NCBI GenBank assembly: GCA_964523975.1
Contig: CAZGBM010000063.1
Span: 1 to 12,027, forward strand
DNA length: 12,027 bases
DNA from: JAFGHJ01 sp964523975
Lineage (GTDB): Bacteria; Hydrothermota; UBA3072
Reading direction: 5' to 3'
Made by a program: the position numbers and the translations under genes
Shown here: positions 1 through 6,930 of the stretch, in pieces
Layout: every line of letters begins with the position of its first letter
Position numbering within the stretch: position 1 is the first letter of the stretch
Notes under the pieces: model-generated
The model's input: the letters and a program-made list of their open reading frames with translations, nothing else
Told to the model about the DNA's origin: nothing
Databases searched by the model: none

Positions 1-70
1 GGCAATAGAAAATCCGTATTTTTTTCGGTTAAACATTTTGTTGTAAGAAAGAGTTTATTTTGCATTTTTA

Positions 71-108
71 TTTGTCATTTTGCTTTTTGAATTTTGATAT
101 TTGATTTA
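71..108 (+). repeat. Dispersed AT-rich repeat, copy 1
   Basis: A 38-base AT-rich segment that recurs in direct orientation at 11893-11930 with 35 of 38 positions identical by eye. A shorter, related inverted copy lies at 11625-11655. All copies are intergenic. This one overlaps the candidate promoter of the radical SAM gene. It resembles the low-complexity dispersed intergenic repeats seen in many environmental Bacteroidota/Chlorobiota genomes; its function is unknown. Confidence 0.6.
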
Positions 109-115
109 CTATAAA
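87..115 (+). promoter_or_regulatory. Candidate sigma-70-like promoter of the radical SAM gene
   Basis: TTGAAT (87-92) and TATAAA (110-115) are separated by 17 bases, matching 4/6 and 5/6 positions of the housekeeping consensus. The predicted start near 122 would leave a leader of about 55 nt before the ATG at 176. The surroundings are very AT-rich, so chance matches are common, and part of the element lies inside a dispersed repeat. Confidence 0.35.
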
Positions 116-175
116 AAGACAGTAAGTTTGAATTTAGATGTTTTTTTGTAAAAAAAGAGGTTTGTTGATAATACT

Positions 176-1090
176 ATGAAATTATTTGACTTTCCTGATT
201 ATCTGAAATTATCAGATAAAGAATGGAATAGTAAAATAGAAGAGTTATATAGTGTTTTGAATTCCTGTACTCTCTGCGGTCATAAGTGCCAAGTTAACCG
301 CAACTATGATAAGGGAATTTGTAATGCAGGCATAGTTGCTAAAATTTCTTCGGCTTTTCCTCACTTTGGAGAGGAGAGACCTCTGGTAGGTACTCATGGC
401 TCGGGAACTATCTTCCTCAGTAACTGCAATTGCAAGTGTGTATATTGTCAGAACTTCGATATATCTCATTTTGGCAAAGGAGAAGAAATTTCGGAAGAGG
501 GGATTGCTGGCAAAATGCTTAAACTGCAGGAAATCGGTTGTCATAATATAAACTGGGTTAGCCCGACCCATTTTGCACCTCAGCTGGTAAAAGCTCTTTT
601 TATTGCCAGAGGAAATGGTCTTTGTCTTCCTGTAGTGTACAACACGGGCGGATACGATTCACCGGAATTGATAAAAATGCTCTCCGGGATAGTGGACATA
701 TATATGCCGGATATAAAATACGGTAGTAACGAAAACGCAAGTAAGTATTCCGGCGCAAAACATTACTGGGATACAGTAAAGCTCTCAGTCAAAGAAATGC
801 ATTCTCAGGTGGGAGACTTGGTGACCGATAATTTTGGTGTAGCAAGAAGAGGTCTGATAATTCGTCATCTTGTTTTACCAAACGATATTACGGGGTCGGA
901 TGAGGTATTAAATTTCATCGCAGAGGAAATATCCAGAGATTCGTATGTAAATATTATGAGGCAATACACTCCGTACTTTAAGGCTTCGGAATATAAGGAA
1001 CTCGCAAGAGGAATAATGGAGGAAGAATATAGGAAAGTTTTGAATAAGGCAAAAGAACTGGGATTGCGAAGAGCCACAGCCCAGCTTTAG
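176..1090 (+). CDS. Radical SAM protein, PflX-like (COG1313) family
   Basis: A 304-residue cytoplasmic iron-sulfur enzyme. The radical SAM signature CxxxCxxC is C84-NCK-C88-VY-C91, followed by QNFDIS. It should bind a 4Fe-4S cluster and use S-adenosylmethionine to make a 5'-deoxyadenosyl radical. A second cysteine group near the N-terminus (C31, C34, C38, C49) could hold another metal or cluster. The stretches YNTGGY, VDIYMPDIKY and GLIIRHLVLP are typical of COG1313, often annotated as putative pyruvate formate-lyase activating enzyme. The length is normal for that family and no truncation is seen. No glycyl-radical enzyme is nearby, so the PflA-like name says nothing firm about its substrate. 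The ATG at 176 is the only reasonable start, since an in-frame stop lies at 149-151. The nearest purine-rich motif (GAGG, 157-160) is rather far, 15 nt away. It converges on the signalling operon and is probably functionally unrelated to it. Confidence 0.9.
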   Translation: MKLFDFPDYLKLSDKEWNSKIEELYSVLNSCTLCGHKCQVNRNYDKGICNAGIVAKISSAFPHFGEERPLVGTHGSGTIFLSNCNCKCVYCQNFDISHFGKGEEISEEGIAGKMLKLQEIGCHNINWVSPTHFAPQLVKALFIARGNGLCLPVVYNTGGYDSPELIKMLSGIVDIYMPDIKYGSNENASKYSGAKHYWDTVKLSVKEMHSQVGDLVTDNFGVARRGLIIRHLVLPNDITGSDEVLNFIAEEISRDSYVNIMRQYTPYFKASEYKELARGIMEEEYRKVLNKAKELGLRRATAQL

Positions 1091-1128
1091 AAAAAATTTA
1101 CTACTGAGTACATAGAGAAAAAATATTA

Positions 1129-1156
1129 AACCACGAAATACACTAAAAACACGAAA
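1129..1156. repeat. Degenerate CACGAAA-type short repeat
   Basis: Contains CCACGAAA, then a diverged ACACTAAAA unit, then ACACGAAA, spaced about 10 bases apart. Reiterated ACCACGAAATACACGAAA-like sequence is a recognisable low-complexity intergenic element in many environmental genomes. It is intergenic here with no visible coding role. Confidence 0.45.
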
Positions 1157-1256
1157 CCCGGCAACCTTTTTGAATTTGTTTTCAAAAAACACACGGAAAA
1201 AATAAATTCGCAGCGGCTTAACGTTGATAAAAAGGGATTAAAAAAATATTTTGTTA

Positions 1257-1322
1257 TTTAAAACCCACCCCACAACTTAATTTTTTATATGTGAAAAATG
1301 AGGTGTAGGGTTGGGTTTTAAA
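1257..1322. terminator. Imperfect inverted repeat, possible bidirectional terminator
   Basis: The left arm (about 1257-1275) and right arm (about 1304-1322) pair over 11 contiguous bases (TTTAAAACCCA with its complement). After one mismatch pairing resumes over CCC, and after a one-base bulge over ACA. The loop is about 28 bases. In both directions a G-rich stem half runs into TTTT, and the element lies between converging genes, where a shared terminator is expected. The loop is long and the U-run falls inside the stem, so this is not a textbook terminator. It could instead be a repeat-family hairpin. Confidence 0.4.
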
Positions 1323-1349
1323 AACTGGAATATAATTTTTTTGTTTTTT

Positions 1350-1372
1350 CTCTGTGTTCTATGTGTCTATGT
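1350..1372 (-). repeat. CACAGAG-type dispersed repeat, copy at the operon 3' side
   Basis: Read on the minus strand this 23-base stretch matches 11679-11701 on the plus strand at 21 of 23 positions. The two copies are therefore inverted relative to each other and lie just outside the two ends of the five-gene operon. The period is about 8-9 bases (ACA-AGAC-ACA-AGA-ACAC-AGAG pattern). No function is known. Confidence 0.6.
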
Positions 1373-1414
1373 TTGGAATTGATTTATTGCTGGGGAGAGG
1401 ATGGTGGTAAAAAA

Positions 1415-3283
1415 CTAACTTAGTAATTTACTTATAGCTTTGGATAGTTCTTCTTCGCTGTATGGTTTAATTAAATACCCTTTAAATCCATGATTGCGAT
1501 AGTTTGATATAACTGGATCGTTAGGATAGCCGCTGGATACCAATGCCTTGACTTCGGGATCCAGCTCCAGCAGTTTCTTGATAGTTTCTTTGGCACCCAG
1601 ACCTCCGGGGACTGTTAAATCCAGAATAACGACATCGAAAGGAGTTTTGGATTCTAATGCTTCTTGATATTTTTTCAATGCTTCTTCTCCGTTTTCCGCA
1701 AGCTCTGTCCTGTAACACATTTTTCCCAACATTTTTCCTAACGTACGCCTGATGATATTTTCATCGTCCATGAGAAGTATTTTTAAATCTGTTTTGTTCG
1801 GTTGTTCTTCTTCAAATTCTTCTTTGGGCCTTTCTTCTTGTGTTATAGCCGGAAGATAGATATAAAAGGTGGTTCCGCTTCCGAGCTTCGAATCAACCGT
1901 TATATATCCATTGTGTTTTTGGATGATTGAGTAAGTCGTAGCCAGCCCAAGACCGCTTCCTTTCTGCTTGGTTGTGAAATACGGGTCGAAAATCCTCGGC
2001 AAATGTTTTTCTGCGATGCCCATGCCTTTGTCCTCCACAGTGATTTTAACATATTTGCCTTCCTCGAGTGGTAATGTCGTTTCCTTATTTATGACCATAT
2101 TTTCAAGACTGATTCTTATTGTTCCGCCTTCCGGCATAGCCTGAGCTGCGTTAATTATCAGGTTACTTATTACCTGGCTGAGCTGACTTTTATCAACCTG
2201 GACTTTCCAGATGTTTTTTGGGAAGGTGTAAAAACATTTAACGCTGGAACCTCTCAGGTTAAACTCTGCGGTTTCTTCTATTATGTTCGAAATAGAGGTT
2301 GTTTCTTTAACAGGAATACCTCCGGTTGAAAATGTAAGTAATTGTCTGGTTAAATTTTTTGCCAGATCCGTTGCCTCTTTGGCTTCATTTAAAATGTCGA
2401 TTATCTCACCGTTGCCTCTTGCTTCGAGTATCGCAAGAGAAATGTTTCCTATAATACCACTCAAGAAGTTATTGAAATCATGAGCTATACCTCCAGCAAG
2501 GATAGCGATAGATTCAAGTTTCTGGATCTTTTGTCTTTCTTCTTCTGTCTTTTTTTGTTCTGTAATATCGTGTGAAAACACAAAGATATATTCCTTTTTG
2601 CCGAAAATCTGATAATTGGCGAGGATATTTACGGGATAAGAGCTTCCGTCTTTTCTGCGATAAGAAGACTCAAACATGACAGAACTGTTCTCCCTTATCT
2701 TTGTAGCGAGGTCCTTGATCTTTTTCCGGGTCATTTCCGGACAAATGCTGCTCCAATTTATAGTCGATAAATCTTCTTCGGTATAATTTAAGTTTTTGAA
2801 AAATGATTGATTCGCAAAGAGAATTTCGCCGGAGGTAGAAAGTAGCATGGTAGATTCCGATGCGTTGTCAATAGAATATCGGATAAGTTTGAGTTGTTCT
2901 TCAGTTCTTTTTCTTTTGATTACGTTATCTATCGTTGAAGGCAAGAGTTTCAGATAATTACCTTCAGTGTCTTTTATTATATAATCATAAGCATTTTCCT
3001 TCATCGATTTAACAGCAATTTCTTCGTTTCCCAGACCAGTAATGATAACTACGGGTTCATCCGTGTTTAATTTAAGAATGTCAAAAGCGTCTCCGTCTTT
3101 AAGTTTAAAATCCTGGAGTATTATATCAAATGAGTTCGAATCTAATATATCTTTGCACTGGGCGATTGAACTGGCTATCTTGACATCGTAAGGAAGTTTA
3201 TTTTTGTCTGCAAAACGTTCAAATGCCTTTTGGTCAAATTTGTTATCTTCTACTAGAAGAATACGGTATCTTTTTTCTTCCAT
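1415..3283 (-). CDS. Hybrid histidine kinase: REC-PAS-HisKA-HATPase-REC
   Basis: A 622-residue cytoplasmic signalling protein with no signal peptide or membrane helix. REC1 (about 6-125) has acidic residues E12/D13, phosphoacceptor D58, T82 and K104; K104 is followed by D where most receivers have P. A PAS domain follows (about 133-245), with a RRKDGSSYPV stretch typical of PAS S-boxes. The kinase core (about 255-480) carries the H-box GGIAHDFNN with H268 as phosphoacceptor, N-box NLIINAAQAM, DKGMGI and GSGLGLATTY. This resembles the NtrB-like AHDFNN class. A Glu-rich linker (about 484-498) leads to REC2 (500-622) with D506/D507, D555 and K606-P607. The start ATG overlaps the stop of the preceding receiver gene by one base (TAATG). 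A GGAG motif eight bases upstream, inside that gene, supports this start. REC1 may take phosphate from a partner kinase and tune this one, while REC2 would take it from H268. It has no DNA-binding output. Confidence 0.92.
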   Translation of the reverse strand: MEEKRYRILLVEDNKFDQKAFERFADKNKLPYDVKIASSIAQCKDILDSNSFDIILQDFKLKDGDAFDILKLNTDEPVVIITGLGNEEIAVKSMKENAYDYIIKDTEGNYLKLLPSTIDNVIKRKRTEEQLKLIRYSIDNASESTMLLSTSGEILFANQSFFKNLNYTEEDLSTINWSSICPEMTRKKIKDLATKIRENSSVMFESSYRRKDGSSYPVNILANYQIFGKKEYIFVFSHDITEQKKTEEERQKIQKLESIAILAGGIAHDFNNFLSGIIGNISLAILEARGNGEIIDILNEAKEATDLAKNLTRQLLTFSTGGIPVKETTSISNIIEETAEFNLRGSSVKCFYTFPKNIWKVQVDKSQLSQVISNLIINAAQAMPEGGTIRISLENMVINKETTLPLEEGKYVKITVEDKGMGIAEKHLPRIFDPYFTTKQKGSGLGLATTYSIIQKHNGYITVDSKLGSGTTFYIYLPAITQEERPKEEFEEEQPNKTDLKILLMDDENIIRRTLGKMLGKMCYRTELAENGEEALKKYQEALESKTPFDVVILDLTVPGGLGAKETIKKLLELDPEVKALVSSGYPNDPVISNYRNHGFKGYLIKPYSEEELSKAISKLLS

Positions 3284-3693
3284 TATGGCGACTCCGATAA
3301 AGTCCAGTACATCTTGATCGTTCTGATCACTTCGACGAAATCTTTGTAATTAACTGGTTTCATCATATAGCCGGAAACCCCGAGGTTGAAACTCTCTATT
3401 TTGTCTTCATCCTCTTTCGAAGTCGTCAATACGACAACAGGAATAATTTTCAATTTATAGTTATTCTTCATAATCTTTAGAAATTCTATACCGTCCATTC
3501 TGGGCATCCTTAAGTCTAAAAGAATTAGCCCCGGTCGTTTATTTTTTCCATTCTTTAAATACTCCAGAGCCTCTTCGCCATTGTGGCTGACAGCCATCGG
3601 ATTTGTGATAAGAAGGTCTTGAAAAGCTCTCTTTACGCTTTTTATATCTATTTCATCATCTTCAATCAGTAGTATGGTTTGTTTGCAATTCAT
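3283..3693 (-). CDS. Single-domain response regulator, Rcp1-like
   Basis: 136 residues forming one complete receiver domain and nothing more. Visible landmarks are the acidic pair D12/D13, phosphoacceptor D60 in ILLDLRMP, T90/T91 after VVVL, and K112-P113 in the GYMMKP motif. The ALEYLKNG stretch and the acidic-rich first helix are typical of the Rcp1 group of stand-alone receivers. These are usually encoded beside phytochrome-like histidine kinases with an SHDLxxPLR-type H-box. Both upstream kinases have that H-box (SHDLKAPLRGI), which makes them the obvious phosphate donors. With no output domain it probably acts as a phosphate shuttle, a sink, or a protein-protein switch. The start is well supported by AAAGGAGG seven bases upstream. 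It lies 15 nt after kinase C and overlaps the next gene by one base. Confidence 0.92.
   Translation of the reverse strand: MNCKQTILLIEDDEIDIKSVKRAFQDLLITNPMAVSHNGEEALEYLKNGKNKRPGLILLDLRMPRMDGIEFLKIMKNNYKLKIIPVVVLTTSKEDEDKIESFNLGVSGYMMKPVNYKDFVEVIRTIKMYWTLSESP
3292..3295 (-). promoter_or_regulatory. Ribosome binding site of the hybrid kinase
   Basis: GGAG on the minus strand lies eight bases before the ATG at 3283, within the last codons of the upstream receiver gene. With the TAATG overlap it supports the assigned start and suggests translational coupling. Confidence 0.6.
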
Positions 3694-3700
3694 ATTTAAT

Positions 3701-3708
3701 CCTCCTTT
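3701..3708 (-). promoter_or_regulatory. Strong Shine-Dalgarno of the receiver gene
   Basis: AAAGGAGG on the minus strand lies seven bases before the ATG at 3693 and directly follows the stop codon of the upstream kinase. It is the best ribosome-binding match among the operon genes, suggesting the small receiver is made in larger amounts than the kinases. Confidence 0.75.
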
Positions 3709-6700
3709 TTATTGTTTTGGCAGGGTGAAATAGAATGTAGTGCCTTTGTTAATTTCGGATTCAAGCCATATTCTCCCTTTGTATAAGTCTATTATTTTTT
3801 TTACTATGGTAAGACCGATGCCAGTACTTTTGTCTGATTCTCTTGATTCTAAAGTCTGGAATATGTCGAATATTTTCTCGAAGTACTTTTCCTCGATACC
3901 GGGTCCGTTATCGGATACGCTGAATTTCCATTCGCTTTTTTCTTCCGTGCAGCCTACCTTGATGATTCCTTTGGGTTTGTCTATGTACTTTATTGCATTG
4001 CTTAACAAGTTCTGAAAAACCTGGCTTAAACGGGTTCTATCTGCTTTATATTTTGGTAGTTTATTCTCTACCTTAATTTTTATATTGTCAGGAGGGGATA
4101 ACAAATCAATTACATCTTTTAGTAACTTATTTAAATCGATTTTTTCTGCTTTTTCTTCGGTTCTTCCCACTCTTGAGTATTCAAGTATGCCTTCTATCAT
4201 GTTGTTCATACGTTTGGTTCTGTTTCTAATCATTCTTAAGCTTTCCTTGCCTTTTTTGTCAAGTACTTTGGTATAATCTTCCGATATCCATTCTGCTAAT
4301 TGGTTGATACCGCGAAGAGGTGCTTTTAAATCATGGGACGCGATGTATGCGAAACCTTCCAAGTCCTTTGTTCTTTCGGCAACCTTAAACTCGAGTTCAC
4401 GGCCATAAGCTACTATATTTCTGACTCGGATTTCGTAAATTGAATAAGCGAACAAAATTACAAATATAATCATGGAAAACCTGAACCATATGGTTTTCCA
4501 GAAAGGAGGGGTAATAATGATTTTAAGTGAGACTCCTTTTTCGTTCCATACCCCATCGTTGTTGGAGCCTTTTACCCTGAAAGTGTATGTTCCCGGGTTT
4601 AAATTTGTATAGGTTGCCTCTCTTTTATTTTCCACATAATTCCAGTCCCTATCGAATCCTTCTAACATATACGCGTATTGGTTTTTTCCCGGAACCACGA
4701 AATTTAATGCCGCGTATTCAAAGGTAATTGCCGAATGTTTGTAGGATAAAATGATTTCTTTAGTTAAGTTAATATGTCTTTTTAGGGGCGAGTCTTTTGT
4801 CCCGATTTTAACACTCTTATTGAAGAGAAGAAATTTAGTAATTATTACTGGTGGTATGTATGGATTTTCCGGTAGACTGTCCGGATGAAAAATATTGAAT
4901 CCGTTTCTGCCTCCAAAATACATTCTACCTTTCTTGTCTTTACAAAATGAACGTGGTCTAAATTCATCTCCCTGGAGCCCATCACTGATGTCGTAATTCT
5001 TGAAAACCAGATTTTTAGGACGATTTATTCCGTTTACGAATTTTGATATCCCCTTGTTAGTACTTATCCACAGATTTCCATGATCGTCTTCCAATATTCC
5101 ATTGATTTGATTGTTTGGTAGGCCATGTTCCTGATTGTAATGGCTAAAAGTGCTGTCTTCCCGGTTAAATACATTCAGTCCCCCAATTGTGCCTATCCAT
5201 AAGTTTTTCTTACTGTCTTCGAAAAACATATTGGCGCCGTCGTAACTAATACTTTTAATATCGTTTCTATCATGCGAAAAATGTATAAATCTTTCTGCCT
5301 TTTTATCGAACAACTCGACTGTCATACTTGAAGACAACCAGATTTCACCGTAGCTGCTTTCTAATAGCGTTCTTACCCAGTCATCTGTTATGGTATTTTT
5401 GTCGTTATCGATATTTATGTACCTTTTGAAAGTTTTGTTTTTATAATCAAATAAATTTAATCCTCCACCCATGGTGCCTATCCATAAATCGCCATCATGA
5501 TCCTTAAGTATGGCGAACATATTGTCGCTTCCAATGCTTTTGTTGTTATTTGGATCATATTTAAAACGGGTAAATGTATTGGTTTTTCTATTGAATAAAT
5601 TTAATCCTCCGGCCCAGGTTCCGATCCAGAGGTTGCCTCTGCTGTCTTTTTCAATAGCGCATACATAATTGGACCCAATGCTTTTATTGTCGTGCGGATT
5701 ATGAACGAAACGTTTAAATGTTTTATTCTTTTTGTCGAACAAATTCAAGCCGTTGTCGGTGCCAATCCATAAATAGTCGTCTTCATCAAGGAGTGCATTA
5801 ACGAAATTGTTGCTTAGGCTGTTGATGCTGTTTTGTTCTTGTTTGTAATGTTTGAATTTTTTTGTTAATTTATTATACATATTTACGCCATCTCCATAAG
5901 AGCCTACCCATATAGTGCCATTGCAGTCTTCATAAAGAGAATATATAGAATTATATGAAAGGCTGGTATTATCATCGGGATTATTTACATAATGGTGAAA
6001 AACACAATTATTTTCTTCGAAAGTATTTAAATCGATAATGTTCAGTCCTCCGTTTTGGATGCCGATCCATAAACGGTCTTCTTTATCCCCCTTAAGAGCT
6101 AAAACAAAGCCGCTGCTTATACTTGCTTCGTTGTTAGGGTTGTGCTTATAATTGATAAAAGTGCTTTTTTCGGGCGCATCTTTGTTATATTTCAATAAAC
6201 TTAAACCGGATTGAGTTCCTACCCATATTCTATTTTTACTGTCTAGACATAACGCTTGGATATTACTGTGGGCTATGCTGTTTCTGTCGTTTTCGTTATT
6301 TTTGAAATGGGTAAATTTGTAGGTTAGCGTATCCAGCAGATTTAATCCGTCTGAGGATCCGATCCAAATATTACCGCTACTGTCCATTAAAATACTGGTT
6401 AGGTCGTCACTGCTTATTCTGTCGGGATTGGTTTCCTCGGGTAGAAAAGAAATAATACTATCATTTTCAGGATTATATAAAAATAGTCCGCTGTTACGAC
6501 TGGTCATGAAAATGCTTCCGTCTTCAAGTTCCAGGAAATCGGCGATTCTTTTTCGTGAAAGTTTAGTATTATAGATAAAACGGTCATTTTCCCGGTCGTA
6601 AAGATTTAATCCGTTTTCCGTCCCTACCCATAAATTTCCGCTTTTGTCTTCATATATAGATTCGATGGCATTATTACTGATACTATTTTTGTCTTCGGGG

Positions 6701-6930
6701 TTGTTTTTATAAACTGTAAAGCTATAACCATCATATTTGTTTAATCCTTCATTTGTACCGAACCACATAAACCCGTATTTATCCTGGCATATAGATTTTA
6801 CCCAGCTTTGCGACAGTCCGTCCTGCGCTTTCAGGTGCGTAAACTCAATTTGAGGTCGGCGCGCGTATGTGCTGATGCATTGTAATAATATAATTATTGA
6901 AAATAACCTTTTAAGTATATTTGACATCAT
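3709..6930 (-). CDS. Two-propeller periplasmic sensor histidine kinase (kinase C)
   Basis: 1073 residues. A signal peptide (1-23, ending TYA before RRPQ) exports the sensor. About 14 Reg_prop blades (30-690; W-x-G-T-x-x-G-L-N motifs such as NLWVGTENGLNLYD) are enough for two seven-bladed propellers. Blades 3, 11 and 14 are degenerate. A Y_Y_Y domain (about 745-808) and one membrane helix (about 814-834) lead to a cytoplasmic kinase with H866 in SHDLKAPLRGI, N-box NLLSNAIKY, DNGPGI (from D1007) and TGIGLTIV. This is the sensor-kinase half of a Bacteroidetes HTCS, lacking the usual fused receiver and AraC domains; its ligand is unknown. Its ATG overlaps the TGA of kinase B by four bases (ATGA) with no clear Shine-Dalgarno, so it is probably translationally coupled. 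A second ATG immediately follows. Compared with B it lacks 21 residues of linker helix just before the H-box. Confidence 0.93.
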   Translation of the reverse strand: MMSNILKRLFSIIILLQCISTYARRPQIEFTHLKAQDGLSQSWVKSICQDKYGFMWFGTNEGLNKYDGYSFTVYKNNPEDKNSISNNAIESIYEDKSGNLWVGTENGLNLYDRENDRFIYNTKLSRKRIADFLELEDGSIFMTSRNSGLFLYNPENDSIISFLPEETNPDRISSDDLTSILMDSSGNIWIGSSDGLNLLDTLTYKFTHFKNNENDRNSIAHSNIQALCLDSKNRIWVGTQSGLSLLKYNKDAPEKSTFINYKHNPNNEASISSGFVLALKGDKEDRLWIGIQNGGLNIIDLNTFEENNCVFHHYVNNPDDNTSLSYNSIYSLYEDCNGTIWVGSYGDGVNMYNKLTKKFKHYKQEQNSINSLSNNFVNALLDEDDYLWIGTDNGLNLFDKKNKTFKRFVHNPHDNKSIGSNYVCAIEKDSRGNLWIGTWAGGLNLFNRKTNTFTRFKYDPNNNKSIGSDNMFAILKDHDGDLWIGTMGGGLNLFDYKNKTFKRYINIDNDKNTITDDWVRTLLESSYGEIWLSSSMTVELFDKKAERFIHFSHDRNDIKSISYDGANMFFEDSKKNLWIGTIGGLNVFNREDSTFSHYNQEHGLPNNQINGILEDDHGNLWISTNKGISKFVNGINRPKNLVFKNYDISDGLQGDEFRPRSFCKDKKGRMYFGGRNGFNIFHPDSLPENPYIPPVIITKFLLFNKSVKIGTKDSPLKRHINLTKEIILSYKHSAITFEYAALNFVVPGKNQYAYMLEGFDRDWNYVENKREATYTNLNPGTYTFRVKGSNNDGVWNEKGVSLKIIITPPFWKTIWFRFSMIIFVILFAYSIYEIRVRNIVAYGRELEFKVAERTKDLEGFAYIASHDLKAPLRGINQLAEWISEDYTKVLDKKGKESLRMIRNRTKRMNNMIEGILEYSRVGRTEEKAEKIDLNKLLKDVIDLLSPPDNIKIKVENKLPKYKADRTRLSQVFQNLLSNAIKYIDKPKGIIKVGCTEEKSEWKFSVSDNGPGIEEKYFEKIFDIFQTLESRESDKSTGIGLTIVKKIIDLYKGRIWLESEINKGTTFYFTLPKQ
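4035..4137. repeat. 103-base identical block shared by kinases C and B (copy in C)
   Basis: This stretch inside the kinase domain of C is base-for-base identical to 7256-7358 in B, including wobble positions. The corresponding part of gene A (about 10627-10730) is closely similar but not identical. It encodes the segment from about ENKLPKYKADR back to DLNKLLKDVI. Confidence 0.85.
6927..6930 (-). other. ATGA stop/start overlap between kinases B and C
   Basis: On the minus strand the last codons of B read CAA AAA TGA and those of C start ATG ATG, so four bases are shared. There is no good Shine-Dalgarno before C, which points to coupled translation of the two sensors and hence similar amounts. 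Confidence 0.75.

Larger units (their letters stand above)
1091..1414. other. Convergent intergenic region with repeats and inverted repeats
   Basis: 324 bases between two converging genes, with no credible coding sequence. From left to right it holds: a degenerate CACGAAA-type repeat (1129-1156); a weak AT-rich 8-bp hairpin (1167-1188, loop TTTGTT); a longer imperfect inverted repeat (1257-1322); and a copy of the CACAGAG-type repeat in minus orientation (1350-1372). Short ORFs crossing this region are translations of these repeats. Confidence 0.7.

Noticed and set aside
908..1192. Minus-strand ORF of 94 residues (and 865-1077, 245-571) across the radical SAM gene
   Set aside because: They lie antisense to a gene with clear catalytic motifs and show no domain, signal or ribosome site of their own.
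3740..4276. Plus-strand ORFs opposite the kinase ends (also 6958-7236 and 10573-10791) that resemble one another
   Set aside because: They are antisense shadows of the conserved kinase domain; their mutual similarity follows from that of the real genes.
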